NCBI RefSeq assembly: GCF_000526155.1
Contig: NZ_JAFN01000001.1
Location: forward strand, 2,877,014 to 2,941,013
DNA: 64,000 nucleotides
Source of the DNA: Deferrisoma camini S3R1
GTDB lineage: Bacteria > Desulfobacterota > Deferrisomatia > Deferrisomatales > Deferrisomataceae
Direction: 5' to 3'
Shown here piece by piece: positions 1 through 9,080 of the stretch; the stretch's first letter is position 1; the number at the start of each line of letters is the position of its first letter. Made by a program: the position numbers and the translations under genes. The notes below the pieces were generated by a model that was given only the letters and a program-made list of their open reading frames with translations, had not been told where the DNA came from and made no database searches.

Positions 1-231
1 CAGCCCCACCGCGGCCTCGGCCGCGGCCACGGTCATCACGAAGAACACGTACAGCAGCCCCTCGACGCTGTTGAGGTGGTCGGCCACCGTGACGAAGGCC
101 AGGTTCACGGCGTTGAGCATGAGCTCCACGCACATGAGCAGCACGATCACGTTTCGCCGCACCAGCACCCCCACCACGCCGAGCCCGAACAGCACGGCCG
201 AAAGCCCCATGGAATACTCGAACGGAATCAT
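1..231 (-). CDS. nuoK: NADH-quinone oxidoreductase subunit K (partial, 3' end beyond the window)
   Basis: Membrane subunit of the proton-pumping arm of complex I. The 77 visible residues start [18 protein letters not shown] and show the alternating hydrophobic segments and the conserved acidic stretch ([13 protein letters not shown]) typical of NuoK, a family of about 100 residues, so roughly the last quarter lies off the left edge. The ATG at 231 is followed immediately by family-like sequence. It lies downstream of nuoJ on the same strand and must be co-transcribed with the nuo operon. nuoL, M and N presumably follow outside the window. Confidence 0.93.
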   Translation of the reverse strand, partial: MIPFEYSMGLSAVLFGLGVVGVLVRRNVIVLLMCVELMLNAVNLAFVTVADHLNSVEGLLYVFFVMTVAAAEAAVGL

Positions 232-279
232 CCCTCGTCCTCCACCGCTTCGGGGCCGGGTCCGGCCCGCGGTCCGGAA

Positions 280-786
280 CTAGAGCCGCTTCTTCGCCAG
301 CGCCACGGCCCCCACCAGCCCCACCAGCAGGAGCACCGAGGCGATCTCGAACGGCAGCAGGTAGGTCGTGAACAGCTTCTCCGACAGGAACTCCACGCTG
401 CCCACCCGGGCCAACACCTCTTCCGTCATGCCGCCGGCCTTCCCGGTGAGCCCCGCCCCCAGGGGCACCAGCAGCACCACCACCATCAGGCCGGCCATCA
501 CCATGCCGAACACCTTTGCGAAGCCCAGGCGCTCGGTCTCGGCCTCCTCGTGGCGCACGTCGAGCAGCATGATCACGAACACGATCAGGGTCATGATCGC
601 GCCGGCGTAGACCATGAGCTGGATCGCGAAGATGAACTCGGCGTGGTGCAGCAGGTAGATCCCGGCCAGGCTCACCATGGTGCCCACCAGGCTCAGGGCG
701 CTGTGGATCGGGTTGCGGGCCAGGAGCACCCCGATCCCGCCCAGCACGGCAAAGGCGGCGAACACGAAGAAGATCGCTAGCGTCAT
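280..786 (-). CDS. nuoJ: NADH-quinone oxidoreductase subunit J
   Basis: Membrane subunit of complex I, 168 residues, the usual NuoJ length. The sequence shows five hydrophobic segments, starting with MTLAIFFVFAAFAVLGGIGVL, and the conserved region around residues 55-75 (FIFAIQLMVYAGAIMTLIVF) typical of the subunit. It sits 13 bases after nuoI and 48 bases before nuoK, all on the minus strand. Nothing odd is seen. Confidence 0.95.
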   Translation of the reverse strand: MTLAIFFVFAAFAVLGGIGVLLARNPIHSALSLVGTMVSLAGIYLLHHAEFIFAIQLMVYAGAIMTLIVFVIMLLDVRHEEAETERLGFAKVFGMVMAGLMVVVLLVPLGAGLTGKAGGMTEEVLARVGSVEFLSEKLFTTYLLPFEIASVLLLVGLVGAVALAKKRL

Positions 787-799
787 CGGACGCCCTCCG

Positions 800-1201
800 T
801 CAGTTGCGGGCCAGAACGTCCCGGGTCATGTGGAACTCCTCCCGGGTGTATCCGCAGAACTCGTAGTTGCGGGTCAGCTCGATCGCGTCCTTGGGACACG
901 CCTCCTGGCAGTACCCGCAGAAGATGCACCGGGTCACCTCCACCACGAACCGGTTGGGGAACCGCCGGCCGTCCGGGGTCTCCTTGGCCTCGACCGTGAT
1001 GACCTTGGCCGGGCACACGGCCTCGCACAGGCCGCAGGCCACGCACTTGAGCTGGCCGTTCTCGGTCTTGAGCCGGTGCAGGCCCCGCCAGCGCTCGGAC
1101 GGTTCGCGCTTCTGCTCGGGGTACTGGTAGGTGATCGGCTTCGAGAAGAACCGCTTCAGGGTGAACGCGAGCCCCTTGAGGAGCGGGGTGATGACGGCCA
1201 T
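800..1201 (-). CDS. nuoI: NADH-quinone oxidoreductase subunit I (two [4Fe-4S] ferredoxin-type subunit)
   Basis: Peripheral-arm iron-sulfur subunit carrying the two clusters that pass electrons towards NuoB and quinone. A 133-residue protein is read from the ATG at 1201. An upstream in-frame start would add 16 residues overlapping nuoH and is unlikely. Cluster ligands are visible as CxxCxxCxxxCP at residues 53-64 and 92-103. The N-terminus has the short amphipathic region seen in NuoI. The order nuoH-nuoI-nuoJ-nuoK is the standard one. Confidence 0.95.
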   Translation of the reverse strand: MAVITPLLKGLAFTLKRFFSKPITYQYPEQKREPSERWRGLHRLKTENGQLKCVACGLCEAVCPAKVITVEAKETPDGRRFPNRFVVEVTRCIFCGYCQEACPKDAIELTRNYEFCGYTREEFHMTRDVLARN

Positions 1202-1223
1202 GGGCTTGACTCCTTGTCCGAGC

Positions 1224-2225
1224 TTAGGCCACCGCCGTGACCACCACACCGGTCACGAAGATGTTGGCCAGGGCCAGGGGCATGAGCCACTTCCACCCCA
1301 GGCGCATGATCTGGTCGTACCGGAGCCGGGGAAACGTGCCCCGCTCCCAGATGAAGAAGAACACCAGCACGAACACCTTGGCCAGGAACACCGGGAACTT
1401 CAGCAGCCCCGGGGTGGGGATGCCGAACGGCAGGTACCAGCCGCCCAGGAACAGGCAGGTGATGATCATGGCCAGGGAGATCAGGTGGGCGTACTCGGCC
1501 ATGAAGAACATGGCGAACTTCATGCTGGAGTACTCGATGTTGAACCCGCAGGCCAGCTCGGCCTCGGCCTCGGGCATGTCGAACGGGGTCCGGTTGATCT
1601 CGGCCAGCCCGCAGATGAGGAACAGGAAGAACGCCAGCGGCTGCTTGAAGGCGTTCCACCACACGGTCTGGGTGTTCACGATCTCCACCAGCGACAGGCT
1701 GCCGCTCACCATGATCACGCTGATCAGCGTGAGCCCCAGCGCCAGCTCGTAGCTGATCATCTGGGCCGCGGTGCGCAGCGACCCCAGGAGCCCGTAGCGG
1801 TTGTTCGAGGCCCACCCGCCCAGCATGACCCCGTACTCCCCGAGGCCGGCCAGCCCCAGGATGTACAGCAGGGCCACGTTCACGTCGGTGATCCGCATGG
1901 TGATCTCCCGGCCGAACAGCTGGAACGAGTCGCCGAACGGGATCACGGCCACGATCATCAGGGCCGGCACGATCGACAGGACCGGGGCCAGCACGTACAC
2001 GATCTTGTCCGCGTTGGCCGGGACGATGTCCTCCTTGAAGAACCCCTTGAGGCCGTCGGCCAGGGGCTGCAGCAGCCCCTGGGGGCCGACCCGGTTGGGG
2101 CCGTGGCGGACCTGGATCCGTCCCAGCACCCGGCGCTCCAGCCACGTGGTGTAGGCCACCACGAACAGAAGCACCCCGAACACCACCAGCACCTTGAGGA
2201 TGCTTTCGATCAGGAAGTCCAGCAT
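1224..2225 (-). CDS. nuoH: NADH-quinone oxidoreductase subunit H
   Basis: Membrane subunit at the quinone-binding junction of complex I, 333 residues. It has the family signatures GRIQVRHGPNRVGPQGLLQ near residue 35 and EINRTPFDMPEAEAELACGF near residue 208, plus about eight hydrophobic segments. It follows the formate dehydrogenase-like gene by 51 bases and precedes nuoI by 22 bases. In ordinary operons NuoG would stand upstream. Here that slot is held by a selenocysteine formate dehydrogenase. Confidence 0.96.
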   Translation of the reverse strand: MLDFLIESILKVLVVFGVLLFVVAYTTWLERRVLGRIQVRHGPNRVGPQGLLQPLADGLKGFFKEDIVPANADKIVYVLAPVLSIVPALMIVAVIPFGDSFQLFGREITMRITDVNVALLYILGLAGLGEYGVMLGGWASNNRYGLLGSLRTAAQMISYELALGLTLISVIMVSGSLSLVEIVNTQTVWWNAFKQPLAFFLFLICGLAEINRTPFDMPEAEAELACGFNIEYSSMKFAMFFMAEYAHLISLAMIITCLFLGGWYLPFGIPTPGLLKFPVFLAKVFVLVFFFIWERGTFPRLRYDQIMRLGWKWLMPLALANIFVTGVVVTAVA

Positions 2226-2276
2226 GGTCGTCTCCCTGCGGAACCCGGGCCCTGGGGGCCCGCCGCTCCGCCGAAC

Positions 2277-4949
2277 CTAGGCCTTCTCCACCCGAACCGC
2301 GGTCACCTTGTACTCGGGGATCTTGGCCACCGGGCAGGTGGCCGGGTTCGTGAGCACGTTCACCGGCGACTCGCTGTAGTGGAAACTCAGGAACACCGTG
2401 CCCGGCGCCGGCCGCTCCACCACCTTCACCTTGGTGGTGATCTCGCCCCGCCGGCTGGTCACCCGCACCGGGTCGCCGGTGCGCAGGCCCAGCCGCTCGG
2501 CGTCGGCCGGGTGCATCTCGAGGAACCCCTCGGGGAAGCAGTCGTTGATGCGTCCGCACCGCCGGGTCATGGAGCCGGAGTGATAGTGGGGGTGCTCGCG
2601 GCCGGTGGTCAGGACGAGCGGGTACTCGTCGTCCGCCTCCTCGGCCGATCCCTTGTACTCCACCACGTGGAACAGGCCCTTGCCCCGGGCGAACCTCTCC
2701 ACGTGGAGCACCGGGGTGCCGGGGTGGTCCTTGTCGGGGCACGGCCAGGGGATGCCCTCGCGCTCGATCCGGTCGTAGTCGATGCCGGCGTAGCTGGGGG
2801 TGAGGGAGGCGATCTCCTCGAAGATCTCCCGGGGATGGGCGTAGCTCATGGGGTAGCCCATCTTGGTGGAGAGCTCCTGCACGATCTGCCAGTCGGGCTT
2901 GGACTCGCCCCGGGGCGCCAGCGCGGCCCGCACCCGCTGGACCTTGCGCTCGGTGTTGGTGAAGGTGCCGTCCTTCTCGGCGAACGAGCAGGCCGGCAGG
3001 ACCACGTCGGCCTTGGCCGCGGTCTCGGTGAGGAAGATGTCCTGCACCACCAGGAAGTCCAGGTTGTCCAGGGCCTTCTCGATGTGATGCAGGTCCGGGT
3101 CGGTGATCATGGGGTTCTCGCCCATGACGTACAGGGCCCGGATCTTGCCCTCCAGCGCGGCATGACCCATCTCGGTGAGGGTGAGGCCCGGCTCCCGGGG
3201 CACCTTCCGGCCCCAGGCCTCGTCGAACTTGGCCATAGCCTCGTCGTCGCCCACCTTCTGGTACCCGGTGACCACGTTGGGCAGCCCACCCATGTCGCAG
3301 GCGCCCTGCACGTTGTTCTGGCCCCGCAGGGGGTTCACCCCGCCGCCCTCCACGCCCACGTTGCCCGTGAGCATGGCCAGGTTGGCCAGGCACTTGACCG
3401 CGTCGGTGCCCTGGGTGTGCTGGGTGACGCCCATGGCGTAGAGGATCGAGGCGGGCTTGGCCCCGGCATAGACCCGGGCCGCCTTGCGGATCAGGTCGGC
3501 GTCCACCCCGGTGATCTCCTGGACCTTCTCCGGGGAGTAGGCCTCCAGGGAGGCGGCGAACTCCTCGAACCCCTCGCACCGCTCGGCGATGTAATCCGGA
3601 GCGTGGAGATTCTCCTTCAGGATCACGTGCATCATGCCCAGGATCACCGGGATGTTGTGGCCCGGCTTCACCTGGAGGAACACGTTGGCGTACTCGGCCA
3701 GCTCGATGCGGCGGGGATCGATCACCACGAGCCCGGCGCCCCGCTGGGTCACGGCCCGCTTGACCCGGTCGCCGATGATCGGGTGGTTTTCGGTGGTGTT
3801 GGAGCCGATGACCAGGAAGGCCTGCGCCTTATCCACGCAGGCGATGGAGTTGGTCATGGCGCCGGAACCGAAGCTTGTGGCCAGACCGGCCACCGTGGCG
3901 CTGTGTCAGAGACGTGCGCAGTGATCGACGTTGTTGGTGCCGATCACCGCGCGCATGAACTTCTGGAAGAGGTAGTTCTCCTCGTTGGTGCACCGGGCGC
4001 TCGTGAACCCGCCGATGGCGTCGGCGCCGTGCTCGTCCTTGATCTGCTGGAGCCTCTGGGCCACCAGGCCCAGGGCCTCGTCCCAGGTCGCCTCCTTGAG
4101 CTCGCCGTCCTTGCGGACCAGCGGCTTCTCCAGCCGGTCGGGGTGGTTGACGAACTCCCAGCCGAACCGGCCCTTCACGCACAGGCTCCCGAAGTTGGGG
4201 GCCTTGTCGAAATCGGTGGTGGTGACCCGGATGACCTCGCCGTTCAGCACGTTCAGCTCGAGCTGGCAGCCCACGCCGCAGTAGCCGCAGGTGGTGGGCA
4301 CCCGCTCGGCCTGCCAGATCCGGGCTTTGGTGGGGTGCACGCTGTCGGTGAGGGCCCCCACCGGGCACACGCTCAGGCACTCGCCGCAGGAGATGCACTC
4401 CACCCCGGGCACCGGCCCGATGTACGAGTAGAACCCGTTGTCCACGATCTGGATGCAGCCGACGCCCTTGACCTCCTTGCAGGCCCGGACGCACCGGCCG
4501 CACAGCACGCACCGGTCGGGCCACTGCCGGATGAACGGCGACACGTACCGGGGCACGTCCCGCTCGAACGGCTCGGTGCGGTACGACTCGGCCGTGACCC
4601 CGAACTCGTACACCAGGTCCTGCAGGTCGCACTCCCCGCCCTTGTCGCACACGGGGCAGTCCAGGGGGTGGCGCACCAGCAGGAGCCGCAGCACGTCGCG
4701 GCGCATCTCGCGCAGCTCCTCGGAGTCGGTGGTCACCACCATGCCGTCGCCCGCGGGGGTGTCGCAGGCGGTCACGGGTTTGGTGCAGCCCTCCACCTCC
4801 ACCACGCACATCCGGCACGAGCCGATGGGGGAGAGCTTCTTGAGGTAGCACAGGGTGGGGATCCGGATCCCCGCCTCCTGCGCCGCCTCCAGGATCGTGG
4901 CCCCCTTGGGGACCTCGACCCGGACACCGTCGATCGTCACGTTGATCAT
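2277..4949 (-). CDS. fdhA: Selenocysteine-containing formate dehydrogenase catalytic subunit in the NuoG position (UGA read as Sec at residue 348)
   Basis: One 890-residue protein is encoded if the in-frame TGA at 3908-3906 is read as selenocysteine. The residues around it, CARL-Sec-HSATVAG, match the active site of Sec formate dehydrogenases. Domains: [2Fe-2S] ferredoxin (C34, C45, C48, C62), a NuoG-like cluster segment (HPLDCPVCDKGGECDLQ), two [4Fe-4S] motifs (CVLCGRCVRACK, CISCGECLSVCP), a molybdopterin Fe4S4 domain (CGYCGVGC), then the Mo/W-bis-MGD catalytic and C-terminal domains. A SECIS-like hairpin follows the TGA. An ordinary gene finder would split this into 347 and about 538 residue pieces. 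It lies in the nuo operon between the NuoF-GltD fusion and nuoH, so it probably feeds the Nuo membrane arm with electrons from formate. That coupling is inference. Confidence 0.93.
3877..3893 (-). promoter_or_regulatory. Bacterial SECIS hairpin for the fdhA selenocysteine codon
   Basis: On the minus strand, starting 12 bases after the TGA, a 6-bp stem GTGGCC/GGCCAC closes a GGTCT loop. The loop lies 18 bases after the TGA. This is the same loop sequence and distance as in the E. coli fdhF SECIS, which SelB recognises. It overlaps the coding sequence, as bacterial SECIS elements do. Confidence 0.88.
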
Positions 4950-5338
4950 GGGCTTCCCCTCTTCGAAACCAGCTGGGCCGCAGGGCGGCTTCCCAGTAAC
5001 TTCGGGCCTTCGGCCCGCCAGGCGGCTGGGCGGCTAGGCGGCCGGGCAGCTTTTGAGCCCCGACCCCAAGGTCCGGGGGGCTAGGGGCCTGGTGGAGCGC
5101 CGGGCGTGGCGGTATCAGGGGCCAGAATTCAGAGGACAGTAGACAGGAGAACCACCGGATCGGTTTTCCCCTGTCTTCTGTCCACCGACTCCTGCTTCCT
5201 GAAACGCAGGCCCCTAGCCCTCCGCCGACAACGCTCTAGACCAGGGCGACCTTCCCCTTCCCTGTTGTGCGGCCCCGAAGGGGCCTGGTGGAGCCCCCAC
5301 TAAAGGTCTGCCCCCCCGGTTTTTCTAGTTTCTAGTCT
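4950..5338. other. 389-bp noncoding gap inside the nuo operon, built of repeats
   Basis: The gap separates the NuoF-GltD fusion from fdhA. From left to right it holds a GGGCC-TTC-GGCCC hairpin (5004-5016), an 8-bp-period array of GGCGGCTR units (about 5021-5053), a degenerate copy of the TGGAGCGCCGGGCG repeat (about 5078-5108), an imperfect palindrome with arms near 5130 and 5180 (GGACAGTAGACAGG against CCTGTCTTCTGTCC), a GGCCCC-GAA-GGGGCC hairpin (about 5272) and the start of the 7-bp CTAGTTT array. No ORF with coding character is seen. Confidence 0.75.
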
Positions 5339-5356
5339 CTAGTTTCCAGTCTCTAG
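5325..5356. repeat. 7-bp tandem array (CTAGTTT class)
   Basis: Four and a half units in exact 7-bp register: CTAGTTT, CTAGTCT, CTAGTTT, CCAGTCT, CTAG. The stop codon of the minus-strand NuoF-GltD gene (TAG at 5341-5339) lies in the third unit, so the last residues of that protein are encoded by the array. Confidence 0.85.
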
Positions 5357-7324
5357 CCCCCGCCCTTCCGGCTCCGGGGCCACCAGGAGCAGCCGGTAGC
5401 ACCGCAGGCACCGGCTCGCGTCGGCGATGGCCTCCTCGTGGGTGAACCCGATCTCGGCCTCCCGGAAGTCCTGGATCCGCTCCTCCACCGGCACGTGGTG
5501 GATGTGGGCCGGCTCGGTGGTGGCGGGCACGCCCACGTCCTCGGCCGGATCGTAGGGCTTGAGCTGGGCCACGTACTCGTTCATGACCCACTCCTCCAGG
5601 GGCTCGGTGCGCTCCTCCCGGAGGAACCGGTCGATCTGGAACGCGGCCTCCTTGCCGCCGGCCAGCCCCGCGATCAGGGTCAGGGGCCCGGTGACGCAGT
5701 CGCCGGCCGAGAACACCCCCACCCCGTCCACCACGGCGGCCAGCTTGTTCAGGCCCTGCACCTGGATCTGGTTGCGTCGGTCGGCCTTGACCGGGGCGTC
5801 CTCGGGCAGGAACCCCAGGTCGATGGCCTGGCCGATGGCCGGGATCACGGCGTCGGTCTCCAGCACGAACTCGCTGCCCTCGATGGGCACCGGCCGGCGC
5901 CGGCCCGACTCGTCGGGCTCGCCCAGCTCCATCTTGATCAGCTCCACCCCCTTCACCTTGCCGTTGTCGTCCAGCACGAGCCGGGTGGGGTTGTGGAGGA
6001 ACAGGAACTCGATGCCCTCGGCTTTGGCGTCGGCGATCTCCACCTTGTCGGCCGGCATCTCGGCCTCGGTCCGGCGGTACACCAGGGTCACCTTCTCGTA
6101 GCCCACCCGCAGGCCCGTGCGCACGCAGTCGATGGCCACGTTGCCGCCGCCCACCACCACCAGCCGCTTGCCCACGAACACCGGCTTGCCCAGGGCCACG
6201 TCCCGCAGGAAGTCGGCGCCCCGCATGAACCCTTCCTTGGCGTCCTCCTCGCCCGGCGCCCGCAGGCCCGTGCCCAGCCGGGCCCCCACCGCCAGGAACA
6301 CGGCCTTGAACCCGCCCTTGACCAGGTCGTCCCAGGTCACGTCGCGGCCCACCTCGGTGTTGTACCGGACGGTGACCCCCAGGTCGGCGATCAGGTCCGC
6401 CTCGCGCCGCAGGATCCAGCGGGGCAGCCGGTAGTCGGGGATGCCCACCGCGGCCATGCCGCCCGGCTCGGGCAGGGCCTCGAACACGGTCACGTCGTAG
6501 CCGAGCTGGGCCAGGTAGTAGGCGCAGGAGAGCCCCGCCGGACCGGCGCCCACGATCGCCACCTTCTCCTTGTCGGGCGTGGGCTTGGGCAGCCGGGGCG
6601 GGCGGTTGCGGTCGAGCTCGTAGTCGGCCACGAACCGCTTCAGGTACTTGATCTGGACGGGCCCGTCCACGTTCTGGCGGCGGCAGTTGAACTCGCAGGG
6701 CCGCACGCACACCCGGCCCACCGTGCCCGGCAGGCAGTTGTCCTGGCGGATCACCTCGAGGCTGTCCTCGAACCGGCCCTTCTTGATCAGCTCCACGTAG
6801 GTGGGGATGTCCAGGTGGGCCGGGCAGGCGCTCTTGCACGGCGCGGTCACCTTGAGCCGGTACTCGCCCCGGGGCACCTTGGCCTTCTTCCCGATCGCCT
6901 CGTCCAGCTCGGCCCGGAAGTGGGTCACGAAGTCCGTGAAGGCCTTGCCGCAGGACCGGCCCAGGTCGCACATGGCCTGGTTGCGCAGCCGCTCGGCCAG
7001 CCGCTCCACCGTGGCCACGTCGCCGGGCTCGCCCCGGCCGTCGCACACCCGGGCCAGGGCGTCGTGGATCACCTTGCTCCCCACCCGGCACGGCACGCAC
7101 TGGCCGCAGGAGTACCGCACCAGCCCCTCGGCGTAGGCCCGGGCCATGTCGATGGGGTTCGCCCGGCCGTCCCACACGGCCAGGCCGTCCCATCCCATCA
7201 GGCCCAGCAGCGGCGTGCCCGAGGGAAGGGACCGGGGAACCGGGACGTCGTCGGCACCCTTGGCCGTGCCCTGGCGGCTGTCCACAACCTGGCCGCCCCA
7301 ACTCGAAAAGATCCGATCACCCAT
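5339..7324 (-). CDS. NuoF C-terminal cluster domain fused to GltD-like FAD/NAD(P)H oxidoreductase
   Basis: 661 residues in the NuoF slot of the nuo operon. Residues about 40-140 match the C-terminal [4Fe-4S] domain of NuoF (C73, C76, C79, C119), but the NADH/FMN-binding half of NuoF is absent. Residues about 155-600 are a GltD/NfnB-type module: cluster cysteines (C163, C167, C206, C210, C214), an FAD loop GAGPAG at 259-264, a second dinucleotide loop (VVVGGGNVAID near 393) and a late SAGDC FAD motif. It likely exchanges electrons between NAD(P)H and the iron-sulfur chain of the complex. The start at 7324 has a strong GAGGAGAGGGG ribosome site. No nuoE exists nearby. The C-terminal RGLETGN comes from intergenic repeat DNA. 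Confidence 0.85.
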   Translation of the reverse strand: MGDRIFSSWGGQVVDSRQGTAKGADDVPVPRSLPSGTPLLGLMGWDGLAVWDGRANPIDMARAYAEGLVRYSCGQCVPCRVGSKVIHDALARVCDGRGEPGDVATVERLAERLRNQAMCDLGRSCGKAFTDFVTHFRAELDEAIGKKAKVPRGEYRLKVTAPCKSACPAHLDIPTYVELIKKGRFEDSLEVIRQDNCLPGTVGRVCVRPCEFNCRRQNVDGPVQIKYLKRFVADYELDRNRPPRLPKPTPDKEKVAIVGAGPAGLSCAYYLAQLGYDVTVFEALPEPGGMAAVGIPDYRLPRWILRREADLIADLGVTVRYNTEVGRDVTWDDLVKGGFKAVFLAVGARLGTGLRAPGEEDAKEGFMRGADFLRDVALGKPVFVGKRLVVVGGGNVAIDCVRTGLRVGYEKVTLVYRRTEAEMPADKVEIADAKAEGIEFLFLHNPTRLVLDDNGKVKGVELIKMELGEPDESGRRRPVPIEGSEFVLETDAVIPAIGQAIDLGFLPEDAPVKADRRNQIQVQGLNKLAAVVDGVGVFSAGDCVTGPLTLIAGLAGGKEAAFQIDRFLREERTEPLEEWVMNEYVAQLKPYDPAEDVGVPATTEPAHIHHVPVEERIQDFREAEIGFTHEEAIADASRCLRCYRLLLVAPEPEGRGLETGN

Positions 7325-7345
7325 GAACCCCTCTCCTCGCCCGGC

Positions 7346-8524
7346 TCAGCGGTCGATCTCGCCGAGCACGATGTCCAGGGAACCGATCACCGCGATCACG
7401 TCGGCCACCATCCGGCCCTTGATCATCTCCTCGAGGGCCTGGAGGTTGATGAAGCACGGCGGCCGGACCCGGAACCGGTAGGGTTTCTCGCTTCCGTCCG
7501 ACACCAGGTAGTACCCGAGCTCGCCCTTGGTGGCCTCGACGCTCATGTACACGTCGCCCTCGGGCGCCTTGAACCCCCCGCTCATCAGCTTGAAGTGCCG
7601 GATCAGGCACCCGATGTCCTCGTACACGGTCTCCTTGGGCGGGGGCGTGATCTCGGGCACGTCGGCCATGACCGGCCCCTCGGGCATCCGGTCGAGGGCC
7701 TGCTCCACGATCCGGATCGACTGGCGCATCTCGGCCAGCCGCACCAGGTAGCGCTCGTACACGTCGCCCACCGTGCCGGTGGGGATCTCGAAGTCGTAGG
7801 TGTCGTACCCGCAGTAGGGCTGGACCTTGCGCAGGTCCCACTTGACGCCCGCGGCCCGGAGCACCGGCCCGGTGATGGAGTACTGGATGCACTCCTCCTG
7901 GCTGATGATCCCGATCCCTTCGGTGCGGTTGCGCCAGATCTTGTTCTTGGTGAGAAGGAGCTCGTACTCGTCCACCCGGGAGGGGAACTCCTTGACGAAG
8001 GCCCGGGCCTTCTCGAAGAACACCGGCGGGGCGTCGGCGGCGAGGCCCCCGATCCGGACGAAGCTGGGGGTGAGCCGGGCGCCGGTCACGTCCTCGAGCA
8101 TGTCGATGACGGTCTCACGCTCGCGGAAGGTGTAGAAGAGGACCGTCATGGCGCCGATGTCGAGGGCGTGGGTGCCGAGCCACAGCAGGTGGCCCGCGAT
8201 CCGCTGGAGCTCGGCCAGGCAGACCCGCAGCACGGTGGCCCGCTCGGGGATCTGGTCCTCGATGCCCAGGAGCTTCTCCACCGCCAGGCAGTACCCCAGG
8301 TTGTTGATCAGGGCCCCGGTGTAGTCCATCCGGTCCGTCAGGGTCAGGGCCTGGTGGTAGGTCTTGGTCTCGGCGAGCTTCTCGAGCCCCCGGTGCAGGT
8401 GCCCCAGATGGGGGATCGCCCGGACCACGGTCTCGCCGTCCAGCTCAAGGACCACCCGGAGCACGCCGTGGGTGGCCGGGTGCTGGGGGCCCATGTTCAC
8501 GATCATATTCTTGGTTTCCGACAT
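7346..8524 (-). CDS. nuoD: NADH-quinone oxidoreductase subunit D
   Basis: 49-kDa-type peripheral subunit that forms part of the quinone site, 392 residues. The N-terminus (NMGPQHPATHGVLR) and the PTGTVGDVYERYLVR region near residue 250 are NuoD signatures. It is separate from NuoC rather than fused. The ATG at 8524 is preceded by GGAGG. The NuoF-GltD fusion starts 21 bases downstream, which suggests one transcript. Confidence 0.96.
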   Translation of the reverse strand: MSETKNMIVNMGPQHPATHGVLRVVLELDGETVVRAIPHLGHLHRGLEKLAETKTYHQALTLTDRMDYTGALINNLGYCLAVEKLLGIEDQIPERATVLRVCLAELQRIAGHLLWLGTHALDIGAMTVLFYTFRERETVIDMLEDVTGARLTPSFVRIGGLAADAPPVFFEKARAFVKEFPSRVDEYELLLTKNKIWRNRTEGIGIISQEECIQYSITGPVLRAAGVKWDLRKVQPYCGYDTYDFEIPTGTVGDVYERYLVRLAEMRQSIRIVEQALDRMPEGPVMADVPEITPPPKETVYEDIGCLIRHFKLMSGGFKAPEGDVYMSVEATKGELGYYLVSDGSEKPYRFRVRPPCFINLQALEEMIKGRMVADVIAVIGSLDIVLGEIDR

Positions 8525-8570
8525 CTCGACCTCCGGGGGTGACGGGCGCCTCGGGTTCGGGCGGTCGGCC

Positions 8571-9050
8571 CTAGCGGTAGACCACCTTCTGGGGAATGCC
8601 CTCCAACGGGTAGTCCTTCCGGAGGGGATGCCCCACGTACCCGTCCCAGAGCAGGATGCGCCGCAGGTCGGAGTGGCCGTCGAACACGATGCCGAACAGG
8701 TCGTACACCTCGCGCTCCAGCCAGTTGGCGGCCTTCCAGACCCCCTCCACCGTGGGAATGGTGTCGTTCTCCTCCACCGGGGCCTTCAGGCGCAGCCGCC
8801 GGTTGTGGGGGAACGAGTAGAGGTTGTAGATCACCTCGAACCGCGGGGTGCGGGGGGTGCGGTCCACGGCGGTGAGGTCGGTGAGCATGTTGAACCCCAG
8901 CCGCCCGTCGTCGCGGCAGAACGTGGCCACGTCCGCGATCCGGTCCTTGGCCACCACCACGCTCGTCTGGCCCCGGAACTCGTGGTGGCCGAGGACGGCG
9001 TCGCCGAACTCACCTTTCAGGATGTCCACGATGGCGTTGAGGTCGCTCAT
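8571..9050 (-). CDS. nuoC: NADH-quinone oxidoreductase subunit C
   Basis: 30-kDa-type peripheral subunit of complex I, 159 residues. It shows the NuoC signature ANWLEREVYDLFGIVFDGHSDLRRILL followed by GHPLRKDYPLEG. It begins at an ATG with an AGAGGGG ribosome site, 30 bases after nuoB, and is followed by nuoD after 46 bases. It has the typical length for an unfused NuoC. Confidence 0.95.
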   Translation of the reverse strand: MSDLNAIVDILKGEFGDAVLGHHEFRGQTSVVVAKDRIADVATFCRDDGRLGFNMLTDLTAVDRTPRTPRFEVIYNLYSFPHNRRLRLKAPVEENDTIPTVEGVWKAANWLEREVYDLFGIVFDGHSDLRRILLWDGYVGHPLRKDYPLEGIPQKVVYR

Positions 9051-9080
9051 GGCAGCCCCTCTCGATAGGGATTGCGCGCG

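Noticed and set aside
3906-3908. Frameshift or nonsense mutation splitting a nuoG-like gene
   Set aside because: The TGA is in a formate dehydrogenase Sec motif with a SECIS hairpin at the canonical distance, and the frame is intact on both sides.
1131-5084. A 1317-codon plus-strand open frame across nuoH, fdhA and nuoI
   Set aside because: High-GC shadow of real minus-strand genes: His/Gly/Arg/Pro-rich composition, no family features. The same holds for the long frames at 5438-8542, 15495-17162, 24-26 kb minus and 52053-55112.
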